A DNA stretch of 13,802 nt from an archaeon. GTDB taxonomy: Archaea > Thermoproteota > Nitrososphaeria > Nitrososphaerales > Gagatemarchaeaceae. The translations under genes were made by a program, and so were the position numbers. The stretch is taken from the NCBI GenBank assembly GCA_021822995.1, contig JAKAPN010000004.1, forward strand, positions 1 through 13,802, written 5' to 3'. This document shows positions 1 through 6,321 of the stretch, piece by piece; positions within the stretch are counted from its first letter, which is position 1, and each line of letters starts with the position of its first letter. The notes under the pieces were generated by a model. The model was not told the origin of the DNA and ran no database searches. It worked only from the letters and a program-made list of their open reading frames with translations.

Positions 1-314
1 GATGCCGAACCCCCTGTGGGAGTAACTTTCACCGAGGTGGTGTTGAACTGCCCATGAGTCCCGGTCGGCTCGCCGACAAGTAGGTCAAGCGACGAATAAG
101 TCAGGTTTAGGTAAGTAGTCAGCGCGGGCACCTGAGGCGGATCAGTCAGCCTGATCGCCAAGGGCGCCAGCTGGCTCTGGGAGTTGGATATGTTATTGCT
201 TGAGGTCCCTGTGGACAACGGCATGCCGATGTAAAGGAATGATGCTGCGATGATGCCAAGTGAGACGATGATAGCGACTGCTGCGTACTGTAGTGTCGTT
301 TTCTTAACGGACAT
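1..314 (-). CDS. DUF4382-type membrane-anchored surface protein, N-terminal part (runs off left edge)
   Basis: The minus-strand frame opens with ATG at 314 and stays open to the window edge, giving 104 codons of a gene whose 3' end is missing. Residues 1-30 hold a short basic start (MSVKK) and a hydrophobic stretch at about 8-30, which is a signal anchor or signal peptide. A Ser/Asn-rich linker follows at about 34-48. From residue 51 the sequence (LAIRLTDPPQVPALTTYLNL) resembles the start of DUF4382, where a beta-strand ends in a T/D-D-x-P motif and leads to a strand of the V-x-V-T type. DUF4382 proteins are exported, beta-rich proteins of unknown function common in archaea and some bacteria. 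A second, complete member lies at 5704-6228. I infer an extracytoplasmic location. No convincing Shine-Dalgarno precedes the ATG. The family call is by pattern recognition from a partial protein. Confidence 0.6.
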   Translation of the reverse strand, partial: MSVKKTTLQYAAVAIIVSLGIIAASFLYIGMPLSTGTSSNNISNSQSQLAPLAIRLTDPPQVPALTTYLNLTYSSLDLLVGEPTGTHGQFNTTSVKVTPTGGSA

Positions 315-351
315 AGTGCGGAGGTGGCAGATCAGGGAGCATAATCCTAGG

Positions 352-402
352 CTATTGAAAGGGGCAAACCCGCTTTACAACGGCTGTTCAAAACTATTGA
401 AA
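352..402 (-). promoter_or_regulatory. Possible promoter region of the DUF4382 gene, with a 9-base direct repeat
   Basis: CTATTGAAA occurs at 352-360 and again at 394-402. Read on the minus strand it is TTTCAATAG, a weak TATA-like element. The nearer copy lies about 42 bases before the ATG at 314, which would allow a short leader. The repeat could instead be chance or a regulator half-site pair. The rest of the 315-427 spacer shows nothing else recognisable. Confidence 0.22.
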
Positions 403-427
403 CCGTCTCATGTGCGAGGCTGGAGTG

Positions 428-910
428 TCATTTCCAGGAAGCTAGGCGCCGCCAAACCCTCGCGGTTTCGTACCAGAAAGCCAGGATCATGGTTGCTGAT
501 GCCGCAACCAACAATGGGACGTATGCGGCGTATGCGAGAGACATGTAGGCGAAGAACCCGATAACTATAGAGAACAGGATCGCGAAGAACAGGAGTTGGG
601 GGACCACCACCCCTCCTAGCTTAGTGTAGCCGTCGAGTATCGCGTTGGTAGCTCCCTGGACCACGAGGTATCTGCCATGTTCGTCTTGGGTGGCGTATCC
701 CGATTCCATCAGCCTCCCAAGGTGGTAAGACGCCAGAGAGGGGGTGGAGAACCCGAGCGCCCGCTGTACGTCCCTTAGCTCGGAGGATCCGGAGCGGAGC
801 AGATAGACGTAGACTCTCAGAGTGTTCCCGCGTATTTCGGGGAGTCGTTTCTTTTCGGAAGCCGCCAACAAGGTTCGATTGGATTCGCCTCGGTATTTAG
901 CCTGGCGCAT
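428..910 (-). CDS. Winged-helix transcriptional regulator with two C-terminal membrane helices
   Basis: The protein is 160 aa from ATG 910. A TTG at 937 in the same frame would add nine residues, but ATG is preferred because neither start has a clear ribosome site. Residues about 27-86 form a winged-helix DNA-binding domain: LRVYVYLLRSG, then a recognition-helix region with TPSLASYHLGRLMESGY, then a wing ending in GRYLVV. This is the ArsR/HTH_20-like pattern seen in many archaeal regulators. Residues about 97-122 and 125-148 are strongly hydrophobic and make two membrane helices. A short basic tail (WRRLASWK) follows, probably cytoplasmic. The expected role is a membrane-tethered DNA-binding protein, possibly sensing membrane state or binding a partner. 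Its target is unknown. It is not overlapped with its neighbours and may be transcribed alone or together with the hydrolase gene upstream. Confidence 0.78.
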   Translation of the reverse strand: MRQAKYRGESNRTLLAASEKKRLPEIRGNTLRVYVYLLRSGSSELRDVQRALGFSTPSLASYHLGRLMESGYATQDEHGRYLVVQGATNAILDGYTKLGGVVVPQLLFFAILFSIVIGFFAYMSLAYAAYVPLLVAASATMILAFWYETARVWRRLASWK

Positions 911-1030
911 TTCCCGAGGGGTCGCCTGCGCACGCAACGAATTGCGCGATGCGGCGGCCGTGCTGTAGACGAGCGCCAGTTGCTCTCCTAAAACGCGGAT
1001 ATCTCGTGTCTTGAAGCTGCGGAGTCCTCG

Positions 1031-1912
1031 CTAGAGATACTTTAGGAGCCAGGCGTGGGTTTCAGGAACGCGTCGTTCCAAGAGGGTCAGATGTCCGTCC
1101 TCCGCGGTCAGCCTCGCCTCTGCCCCGCTGATGCGCTCTGAGAGCCACTGCCCGTGCGCAAAGGGAACCATTTTGTCGTGTCTACCCTGCCAAAGCAGGA
1201 TAGGGACAGAAGCGGCCGATGGCCGGAATCCCCAATCGGCGACAAAAGCCATGTCGTCGTCCCTCCACCCCGCGATGCCCCTGCTGAGGCCGGCCCTCAT
1301 GTTAGACACCAAGAACAGGCCGAGCTCACCGGCCATCACCTCCTTGTCCACTGGTGGGATTAGGCTCTCCATCATGGTAGCGACTTCGCCGGGGCTAGCG
1401 GCGAGCAGCCCCTCCCGGAGCGGCTCGAGGTACGCTGACAGCTTCTCGGGACCCGCCATCGACGCTGTGAATTCTGCCACGTTGTCCTCGCCCTGGCCGG
1501 CAAGCCAGTCGAGCCCAGGCGACGGATATGGGGCGGGAGAGGCGAGGCTCGCAGCCGCTGCCACTCTTCTCGGCAAGAGGACCGCACACGCAAGGGCGTG
1601 TGGTCCGCCTCCAGAGATTCCCCAGACGGCGAAGCGTTCCATCCCTAGAGAGTCGGCTATTGCCTCGATGTCTTTGGCCTCGTCGGCCACCCTGCGCCCC
1701 GGATGAGGAGATGATTCACCGTATCCTGCACGGTCGTAGCTGATTAGTCGGATTCCTCGCCTCGTTGCGTCAGCAATGTGGGGGCCATACAGGATGAACG
1801 ACCCCGGAGTTCCGTGGAGTGCGAAGACAGGTTTCCCGTTCCTGTCTCCATCCTCGACAACCTTGAGTACCCTTCCGTCGTGAGAACTAACCGAATGTGT
1901 AATCAATGGCAC
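1031..1912 (-). CDS. Alpha/beta-hydrolase fold protein
   Basis: The protein is 293 aa, a usual length for the family. The oxyanion region is HGTPGS at about 33-38, the nucleophile elbow is GISGG with Ser100, the acid is most likely Asp246 in GRHDKMVP, and the catalytic base is His274 in EDGHLTL. A cap-like helical insertion lies at about 125-225. The closest textbook relatives are soluble esterases, haloperoxidase-like enzymes and epoxide-hydrolase-type proteins. The substrate cannot be told from the sequence. No signal peptide or membrane segment is seen, so it is probably cytoplasmic. The start is GTG at 1912. A TTTAAG box about 26 bases upstream fits a leaderless transcript beginning at or near that GTG, and no Shine-Dalgarno is correctly spaced. 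Confidence 0.88.
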   Translation of the reverse strand: MPLITHSVSSHDGRVLKVVEDGDRNGKPVFALHGTPGSFILYGPHIADATRRGIRLISYDRAGYGESSPHPGRRVADEAKDIEAIADSLGMERFAVWGISGGGPHALACAVLLPRRVAAAASLASPAPYPSPGLDWLAGQGEDNVAEFTASMAGPEKLSAYLEPLREGLLAASPGEVATMMESLIPPVDKEVMAGELGLFLVSNMRAGLSRGIAGWRDDDMAFVADWGFRPSAASVPILLWQGRHDKMVPFAHGQWLSERISGAEARLTAEDGHLTLLERRVPETHAWLLKYL

Positions 1913-1935
1913 CGACGTGATAGGCTACTTCCTCT

Positions 1936-1942
1936 CTTAAAC
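1936..1942 (-). promoter_or_regulatory. TATA-like box for the alpha/beta-hydrolase gene
   Basis: On the minus strand this reads GTTTAAG. Its centre is about 26-27 bases upstream of the GTG at 1912, the standard archaeal TATA-to-start distance for a leaderless mRNA. This spacing supports the GTG as the true start. Confidence 0.42.
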
Positions 1943-2037
1943 CATCTTAGCGCTCGACCGTCTTGGGAACTCGCCGCTTGACGCGTGTTCTATTCCATTG
2001 ATGTCCCCGAGGCGTTTTATGACGCTGGAATCGACCA

Positions 2038-2045
2038 TTATATGG
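2038..2045 (+). promoter_or_regulatory. TATA-like box for the SRPBCC-GDPD transcript
   Basis: The sequence TTATATGG is the most AT-rich point of the 1913-2097 divergent spacer. It would place transcription start near 2065-2070, upstream of the ATG at 2098 and of the GTG at 2167. A small inverted repeat (GCGT 2012-2015 / ACGC 2022-2025) lies just upstream and is of unknown meaning. Confidence 0.42.
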
Positions 2046-2166
2046 TTGGGAGGTAAGTTGAGCTGCGCCACGAGCAGCAGAAATTGTCCATCTGTGCATG
2101 CTTAAGAGCGCGGCAGCCCCGGTCTGAAATACGAATCCACGGGCCAGAAGCTATTCAACATCATTC

Positions 2167-2583
2167 GTGGTGGACCAGTCAGCAGAAGAGGCATTTGGCG
2201 CCATCAACAATGTGCGCGGGTGGTGGTCAGGGGAAGTCGAGGGAGCAACTGATTTTCTGGGCGCCGAGTTCACGTATCGTTACAAAGACATTCACTACAG
2301 TAAACAGAGAGTTGTGGAGTTCGTCCCTGGAAAGCGGGTAACCTGGAAGGTGCTCGAGGGCTATCTCAGCTTCTCCAAGGACAGGGAGGAGTGGAAGGGA
2401 ACGAGGATGGTCTTCGATATTTCAAAGAGGGGCGATAAGACCAAAGTCCAATTTACTCATTTGGGGCTCGTTCCCCAGGTCGAATGCTATGGGGCGTGCA
2501 CGGATGGGTGGGGTTTCTACATCAAGGACAGTCTGCGGAATCTGATCAGGTTGGGCAAAGAAAAGCCCAACCCGAATGAGTAG
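2167..2583 (+). CDS. SRPBCC / AHSA1-like (START-fold) protein, 5' end uncertain
   Basis: The protein is 138 aa from GTG 2167. It shows the pattern of SRPBCC (START-like, AHSA1-type) proteins: VDQSAEEAFGAINNVRGWW at the N-terminus, a central FTYRYKDIHY strand, PGKRVTWKVL, EWKGTRMVFDIS, FTHLGLVP, and a C-terminal long helix region WGFYIKDSLRNLI. These fold into a helix-grip cavity that binds hydrophobic ligands. The ligand here is unknown and the protein is probably cytoplasmic. The family's first beta-strand should precede the GTG. The same frame upstream does encode a fitting stretch (RARSYSTSF), but it has no normal start codon between a TGA at 2125 and the GTG. An ATG at 2098 opens the frame nine codons before that TGA. 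The true start, a nonsense change or a sequence error therefore remains open. The GDPD gene follows after 14 bases. Confidence 0.82.
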   Translation: MVDQSAEEAFGAINNVRGWWSGEVEGATDFLGAEFTYRYKDIHYSKQRVVEFVPGKRVTWKVLEGYLSFSKDREEWKGTRMVFDISKRGDKTKVQFTHLGLVPQVECYGACTDGWGFYIKDSLRNLIRLGKEKPNPNE

Positions 2584-2597
2584 GAAAGTGTGCGGTC

Positions 2598-3344
2598 ATG
2601 GTTGAGTTGACAGTTTCAGGCAGGCCGATGGTGGTGGCGCACAGGGGCGCGTCTGGTCGGCTGCCAGAGAACACATTCGCTTCGTTTGAGCTCGCCGCCG
2701 AGGTCAAGGCGGACATGATTGAGCTGGACATCCATCCTTCGAAAGATGGGACGTTGGTGGTGATGCATGACGAAACTGTGGACAGGACCACCGATGGATC
2801 GGGGAGGATATCCGAGATGACCCTCGAAGAAATCAAGCGACTGAACGCTGCTGCCAAGTCGTCACACGGAAGGTCGGAGCCCGTCCCCACGTTCGCTGAG
2901 GTGCTCGGGCGGTTCTCGGGCCGCATGCCGTTGGCCGTCGAGGTGAAGCACGGTTCGTCGATGTATCCCGGAGTAGAGAAGATGGTTGTCGACGAGCTCA
3001 GAAGTCATGGTGCCGAAGACAAGGTGGAACTGATATCTTTCGATCTAGACTGCCTCCTGAACCTGAAGCGGGAGGAACCGTCGTTGAAGACCGGGTTCAT
3101 TTTCATAGGCAACATGGCGTCATCCGCCGACATGGTGAGAGGTCGGGTAGATGCGCTACACGGTAGGTGGAACTTCGTCACCAGGCAACAGGTGGACTAC
3201 GCCAAGAAACTCGGTTTTCCAACTTTCGTCTGGACCGTGGACACTTCGGCGGACATACGCGAGGCGCTCGATCTCGGCGCTGACGGAGTTGTCAGTAATT
3301 TTCCGGAAAGGGCATTCGATGTGATAGGCAAAGTCGACGCCTGA
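2598..3344 (+). CDS. Glycerophosphodiester phosphodiesterase family protein
   Basis: The protein is 248 aa and matches the full length of short cytoplasmic GDPD enzymes (UgpQ type). It carries the TIM-barrel signature: HRGASGRLPENT with catalytic-type His15 and Arg16, metal ligands Glu42 and Asp44 in ELDIHPSKDG, second catalytic His57 in VVMHDETVDRTTDG, and Glu115/Lys117 in VEVKHG. It ends with the family's WTVD motif and a GADGVVSNFPE motif. The expected reaction is metal-dependent hydrolysis of a glycerophosphodiester to glycerol-3-phosphate and an alcohol. In an archaeon the substrate could be glycerol-1-phosphate-derived headgroups, which is inference. No signal peptide is seen. The start ATG at 2598 lies 14 bases after the SRPBCC stop, with a weak purine-rich GGAAAG stretch before it, so the two genes are probably co-transcribed. 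Confidence 0.93.
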   Translation: MVELTVSGRPMVVAHRGASGRLPENTFASFELAAEVKADMIELDIHPSKDGTLVVMHDETVDRTTDGSGRISEMTLEEIKRLNAAAKSSHGRSEPVPTFAEVLGRFSGRMPLAVEVKHGSSMYPGVEKMVVDELRSHGAEDKVELISFDLDCLLNLKREEPSLKTGFIFIGNMASSADMVRGRVDALHGRWNFVTRQQVDYAKKLGFPTFVWTVDTSADIREALDLGADGVVSNFPERAFDVIGKVDA

Positions 3345-3359
3345 GAAGCCGACGACGGA

Positions 3360-3388
3360 GGGCGGGCAACTGTGGCTGGGTTGCGCCC
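3360..3388 (+). other. Imperfect inverted repeat after the GDPD gene
   Basis: The arms GGGCGGGCAAC and GTTGCGCCC can pair with a two-base bulge around a nine-base loop. The element lies 16 bases after the GDPD stop. No U-rich tract follows, so a classical archaeal terminator is not shown. It may be an RNA 3'-end hairpin or chance. The rest of 3345-3504 shows no gene. Confidence 0.25.
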
Positions 3389-3504
3389 CAAGTAGGTGAG
3401 CCCTTGTGCTCGGATGGCGAACGCTGTGAGTTCTCTTCGCTGGGGTCCAGAGTCTTCACCCCCGTCATCATCCGAATGGTTACGGGCAGCGTCTTTGCCG
3501 CTGG

Positions 3505-4419
3505 TCAGTGCTCGGTCCGTCTCGCTGAATCCTTGCCTTGTTTCTTCAGGACGAAGAAGGCGAGGGCAACGACCGAGAGAGATGCCGGGTAGATGTCACC
3601 GGATGTGATCTGGCTGCTCACGACGCTGAAGCTCGAGGATCGGGCCACATTTACTCCGTGACCGTTGTCGAAGTTCGCGGAGACGGTATAGGTGCCGACA
3701 GGTAGATCGATCCCGGCTGTGTAGGAGAAAAGGGCGGTGGGCGGACATCCGTTGTTGTTGTTGCAGTTCGAGGTACCCTTGTACTTCGTACCCGAGATAC
3801 TCCACTTCGTCGCGCCTGAGCATCCTGCGGTCACACTGGCTGTCACTTTGGAATTCACTGGATACTGACCACTAGGGAGGGTTAGTGAGACTTGGCAGCC
3901 GCTGGCCGTCGTGACTGTGGTTGTGGTGACCGTGGTATCTGAAGTGCTGTCTGTCGTGGATGTCGTGGATGTCGTGGATGTCGTGGATGACCGCGAAATG
4001 GTCGAAGAGACCGTGGTGGAAGTAGTCGTCGATGAGCGACTGACTGTCTCGGTCGTAGTAGTCGTCGATGGAGTGGTCGATGTGGTGGAAGCTGTGGATG
4101 TGGTGGAAGTTCGAATGGCGCTAGTGCTGGAGGCAGAGGTGGTCGTCGGCGCCGCAGATGTATACGAGGTCGAGGTCTGCGCGCTCGTGGTCTCCGTCGT
4201 TGAAGATGTAAGCGAAGTCGACAGTGTGGAGGTCGAGGCGGGAGTGGTGTAAAGGGTGCGGTACGTCGTTGTGGTCGTCGGAAGACCCTGAGAGAGGGAC
4301 CCCTGGTCGGATTGCTTGGCCACCGCAGCGGCGTATGGTAGAACGACGGTCGTCGTGACCAGCATTATGGCAATGACGTTGGTGCCCAGAACCACGAAGG
4401 TGGGAGCTATGAGCTTCAT
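3505..4419 (-). CDS. Ser/Thr-rich cell-surface protein with N- and C-terminal membrane segments
   Basis: The protein is 304 aa from ATG 4419. That start is chosen because it overlaps the stop of the upstream gene as ATGA and begins a signal-like sequence. A longer reading of the frame would run into the upstream gene. Residues 1-32 form a signal peptide or anchor (MKLIAP, then a hydrophobic run ending AAA). Residues about 47-172 are almost entirely Thr and Ser, resembling a mucin-like, probably O-glycosylated stalk. Residues about 173-268 form a beta-rich, Ig-like domain with four cysteines (175, 200, 219, 225) that could make two disulfides, and with the motif LPVGTYTVSANF. Residues about 276-291 are a C-terminal hydrophobic helix followed by basic KKQGK and RR. 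This topology predicts an extracellular stalk and head held at the membrane. The function is unknown. Confidence 0.75.
   Translation of the reverse strand: MKLIAPTFVVLGTNVIAIMLVTTTVVLPYAAAVAKQSDQGSLSQGLPTTTTTYRTLYTTPASTSTLSTSLTSSTTETTSAQTSTSYTSAAPTTTSASSTSAIRTSTTSTASTTSTTPSTTTTTETVSRSSTTTSTTVSSTISRSSTTSTTSTTSTTDSTSDTTVTTTTVTTASGCQVSLTLPSGQYPVNSKVTASVTAGCSGATKWSISGTKYKGTSNCNNNNGCPPTALFSYTAGIDLPVGTYTVSANFDNGHGVNVARSSSFSVVSSQITSGDIYPASLSVVALAFFVLKKQGKDSARRTEH
3953..3988. repeat. Four perfect 9-base tandem repeats inside the Thr/Ser stalk
   Basis: The unit GTCGTGGAT is repeated four times without mismatch. On the coding (minus) strand it encodes Ser-Thr-Thr units. The number of copies could change by slippage without breaking the frame, since the unit is three codons long. 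Confidence 0.9.
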
Positions 4420-4877
4420 TTCATTCCCCTGGTTGCTTCCCAGGTTTCGGTCGCCAACAGTGTAACTATGAGAACGTTGATTATCATCCCAGTCGCTGCA
4501 AGCCCTGGCGCAAAGACAGTCGCGAGGCCGCTCCCGACCATACCTACCACGGACACGATTATCCCGACGTAGACTCCTTTGATCCAGTGGACTTCGGACC
4601 AGAGAAGGATGCCAGAGATGACATACAACACGCCCAGTATGACCATAACTATTCCGACTAGGTCCAAGACCGCCTGTGAAGGTAGTGCCCCGACTGTGCC
4701 TCCCACCAGGAATGTGCCTGCAAGGTAGCTCGGAGCTAAAACCATGGCAACTCCCGCGGCGTCGGAAAAGGCGAACGCCACCCAGCACACCAGTGCGGCA
4801 ACAACAGTGGGACCCTTGAACAGGAGACTCTTCCTGATAGCCTCTTTCCTCGCTTCAATCGTGTCTTCTTCTCCCAT
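4416..4877 (-). CDS. Small multi-pass membrane protein (about four helices), unknown function
   Basis: The protein is 153 aa from ATG 4877. I do not recognise a named family. A charged N-terminus (GEEDTIEARKEAIRKS, residues 2-17) is followed by hydrophobic segments at about 22-50, 69-93, 99-122 and 125-143, giving roughly four membrane helices with a short cytoplasmic lead. The stop codon overlaps the start of the Ser/Thr-rich surface-protein gene in the four bases ATGA, so the two are translationally coupled and their products probably act together. A likely TATA box lies at 4924-4931. Roles such as membrane partner or assembly factor for the surface protein are only inference. Confidence 0.75.
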   Translation of the reverse strand: MGEEDTIEARKEAIRKSLLFKGPTVVAALVCWVAFAFSDAAGVAMVLAPSYLAGTFLVGGTVGALPSQAVLDLVGIVMVILGVLYVISGILLWSEVHWIKGVYVGIIVSVVGMVGSGLATVFAPGLAATGMIINVLIVTLLATETWEATRGMK

Positions 4878-4923
4878 GCAGCATTATACCTGGTGATGTT
4901 GTGATGGGTCGATTTGGGGTTGA

Positions 4924-4931
4924 TACATATG
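4924..4931 (-). promoter_or_regulatory. TATA-like box for the 4TM / surface-protein operon
   Basis: On the minus strand this reads CATATGTA. It would put transcription start near 4901, giving a leader of about 24 bases before the ATG at 4877. A second AT-rich run (TATAAT) about 8 bases before the ATG is too close to serve as a TATA box for that start. Confidence 0.33.
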
Positions 4932-4959
4932 CATTGCTTCACCCGTACCGGCATCGAGG

Positions 4960-5652
4960 CTACCTGAAACCGAGATGGTACGCTTCCTGGCCGTGTTCCG
5001 GATACTCCTTGGTCTTCGCTATTGCCTCGTGGATATCGACTGTACCTCTCACCACAGGATCGGCGGCCAGGATGTGCCCCATCCTGACGTTACAAAGGGT
5101 CTCCCCCTTCTCAGCGGCCTCTGCCATCCTGGTTGCGCCCACGACAGCGTGTCCTATGATGGTGAAGTCACCTGCTATCTCCTCCAGTGCGCAGCGGCCC
5201 GAGTCAGCTCCAAGTGCCAGCCCTACATGCGTGGGGAGGTTCCTAGCGTTCTTTCTGTGCCGAGGAAAGATATCTCCGACGAAGGCCGAATGCGCCCTTC
5301 TGCAGAAGGAGACGACATCGCCCAGGAACCTGGAGTGGTCCGACCCGTAAATCCAGTATACAACGAACCCATCGCCAGTGAACTTGTCGAACCAGCCCGA
5401 GGTTTCATGGGCAAGTTCTTTCATCTTCTCGGCGAAGGCAGTAGTTATCGTAGCGTACTCTCTCGAGGAGATAGCCTCCCTCATCAGATGGGTTGACCCG
5501 CGTATGTCCCCAATCACTACGTGTATGCCGATCTGGTCGCCGGCGCTCAAGATGTGTGTCAGGTCGCTCCTGGAAATGGTATTCTCCCAGTCCAATGGGG
5601 CGTGAAGGTCAAGCTTCTGGAGGGCCCTTTCGGCCCGTGTGTCTTGGTTCAT
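4960..5652 (-). CDS. Class III adenylate/guanylate cyclase-like protein
   Basis: The protein is 230 aa from ATG 5652. An ATG at 5676 would add eight residues but lies only about 10 bases from the TATA box, so 5652 is preferred. Residues about 42-215 show the class III nucleotidyl cyclase domain. The first metal Asp49 lies in IGDIRGSTHLM. KFTGD supplies substrate-type Lys90 and metal Asp94. The late motif IIGHAVVGATRM corresponds to G-D-x-V-N-x-A-x-R, with transition-state Arg175 kept and the usual Asn replaced by Val171. The purine-selecting position holds Thr164, as in some bacterial adenylate cyclases. The likely reaction is cAMP formation from ATP, or a degenerate nucleotide-binding role because of the missing Asn. 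There is no membrane or sensor domain, so it is a stand-alone cytoplasmic domain. It is divergent from the DUF4382 gene. Confidence 0.82.
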   Translation of the reverse strand: MNQDTRAERALQKLDLHAPLDWENTISRSDLTHILSAGDQIGIHVVIGDIRGSTHLMREAISSREYATITTAFAEKMKELAHETSGWFDKFTGDGFVVYWIYGSDHSRFLGDVVSFCRRAHSAFVGDIFPRHRKNARNLPTHVGLALGADSGRCALEEIAGDFTIIGHAVVGATRMAEAAEKGETLCNVRMGHILAADPVVRGTVDIHEAIAKTKEYPEHGQEAYHLGFR

Positions 5653-5682
5653 GACTCCGGGCTCGCGTCCAAACATGATACA

Positions 5683-5690
5683 ATATATAT
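5683..5690. promoter_or_regulatory. Palindromic TATA box shared by the cyclase and DUF4382 genes
   Basis: The sequence ATATATAT reads the same on both strands and is the only strongly AT-rich site between the divergent genes. Leftward, its centre lies about 35 bases from ATG 5652, giving a short leader. Rightward, it lies 17 bases from GTG 5704 and about 29 bases from TTG 5716. It can serve both genes, which suggests linked or competing expression. Confidence 0.5.
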
Positions 5691-5703
5691 CTCGGGAATA
5701 AAC

Positions 5704-6228
5704 GTGGAGTCCAGTTTGAGGACCACGGTTATTGCTTTCGCAATCGTCGTAGTCGTCGTGATAGCAGCGGCGGCTGCGGTCTTCTTGATGGCCCCCAGTG
5801 GAAGCCTAGTCGTGGGTGTCAAAGACTCGCCGTCCACAGGTGCCGTTTCTCACATCTATCTTACAATCACCAACATTGTCCTGCAGGGAGGCTCGGGGAA
5901 CACCAGCACCACGTTCACGGTCAACGCTACGACCTTCGACCTTCTTTCGCTTCAGAATGTGACCAAGATGCTTGGAAAGAACAGCGCGCCGATCGGTAAC
6001 TACACGATGGTCAGGTTTGGAGTTGTCCAAGCAATAGCCACCGTCGGCGGGACCAATGTCACCCTTACGGTGCCAAGCGGGCAGATTCTAGTCCCCATGC
6101 GTTTCAGCATCGCGTCCGGGAAGACCACCACTATAGTCCTTGACATTACAGCGGACATGACTGCTATAAGCGCCTCGAACAACCTCAGGCCTACGGTAAC
6201 CGGCCAAGAAACTGTGCCACCGAGTTAA
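5704..6228 (+). CDS. DUF4382 domain protein, membrane-anchored, complete
   Basis: The protein is 174 aa from GTG 5704. TTG 5716 is a good alternative because it lies at the usual leaderless distance from the TATA box. The open frame extends further upstream but overlaps the cyclase gene. Residues about 8-30 form a long hydrophobic Val/Ala run, a signal anchor or signal peptide. From residue 33 the DUF4382 pattern appears in order: GSLVVGVKDSPS, VSHIYLTITNIVL, FDLLSLQ, APIGNYTMVRFGV, LTVPSGQILVPMRF, ASGKTTTIVLDI, and a closing LRPTVTG. This covers the whole domain, so the protein is essentially one exported domain with an N-terminal anchor. The family's function is unknown; the fold is beta-rich and extracytoplasmic. 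It shares a promoter region with the cyclase. Confidence 0.8.
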   Translation: MESSLRTTVIAFAIVVVVVIAAAAAVFLMAPSGSLVVGVKDSPSTGAVSHIYLTITNIVLQGGSGNTSTTFTVNATTFDLLSLQNVTKMLGKNSAPIGNYTMVRFGVVQAIATVGGTNVTLTVPSGQILVPMRFSIASGKTTTIVLDITADMTAISASNNLRPTVTGQETVPPS

Positions 6229-6300
6229 CGGGTCAGAAGCTCGGAGCGGCAGAGAACTCGAAGCTTTCACTTTCCAGGAACCCGGCCTTGCCTCTCGAAG

Positions 6301-6321
6301 CCGCAGGTCCGGATTCTGCGG
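6301..6321. other. GC-rich hairpin between convergent genes
   Basis: CCGCAG (6301-6306) and CTGCGG (6316-6321) are perfect inverted arms with a nine-base loop, in the 141-base spacer between the DUF4382 gene and the AlkZ-like gene. A ten-base palindrome, CAACGCGTTG, follows at 6337-6346. It could mark RNA 3' ends in both directions. No U-tract is seen, so termination is not proven. Confidence 0.33.

Noticed and set aside
250..564. Plus-strand frame of 104 codons
   Set aside because: It crosses the antisense of two genes and their spacer and ends in an Arg/Met-rich nonsense tail.
3911..4252. Valine-rich open frame on the plus strand
   Set aside because: It is the exact antisense of the Thr/Ser stalk; Thr and Ser codons read backwards give Val, Asp and Glu. 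It has no domain or start signals.
3505..4788. Extended version of the surface protein starting at 4788
   Set aside because: The extra N-terminal part lies over the 4TM gene in another frame and is Arg/His-rich. The ATG at 4419 begins a proper signal sequence and overlaps the upstream stop as ATGA.
4880..4890. TATAAT just before the 4TM gene as a bacterial -10 box
   Set aside because: There is no matching -35 element and the other genes point to archaeal transcription. As an archaeal TATA box it is too close to the ATG.
4975..5496. Plus-strand frame of 173 codons
   Set aside because: It is antisense to the cyclase domain, whose motifs are clear; no motif is seen in this frame.
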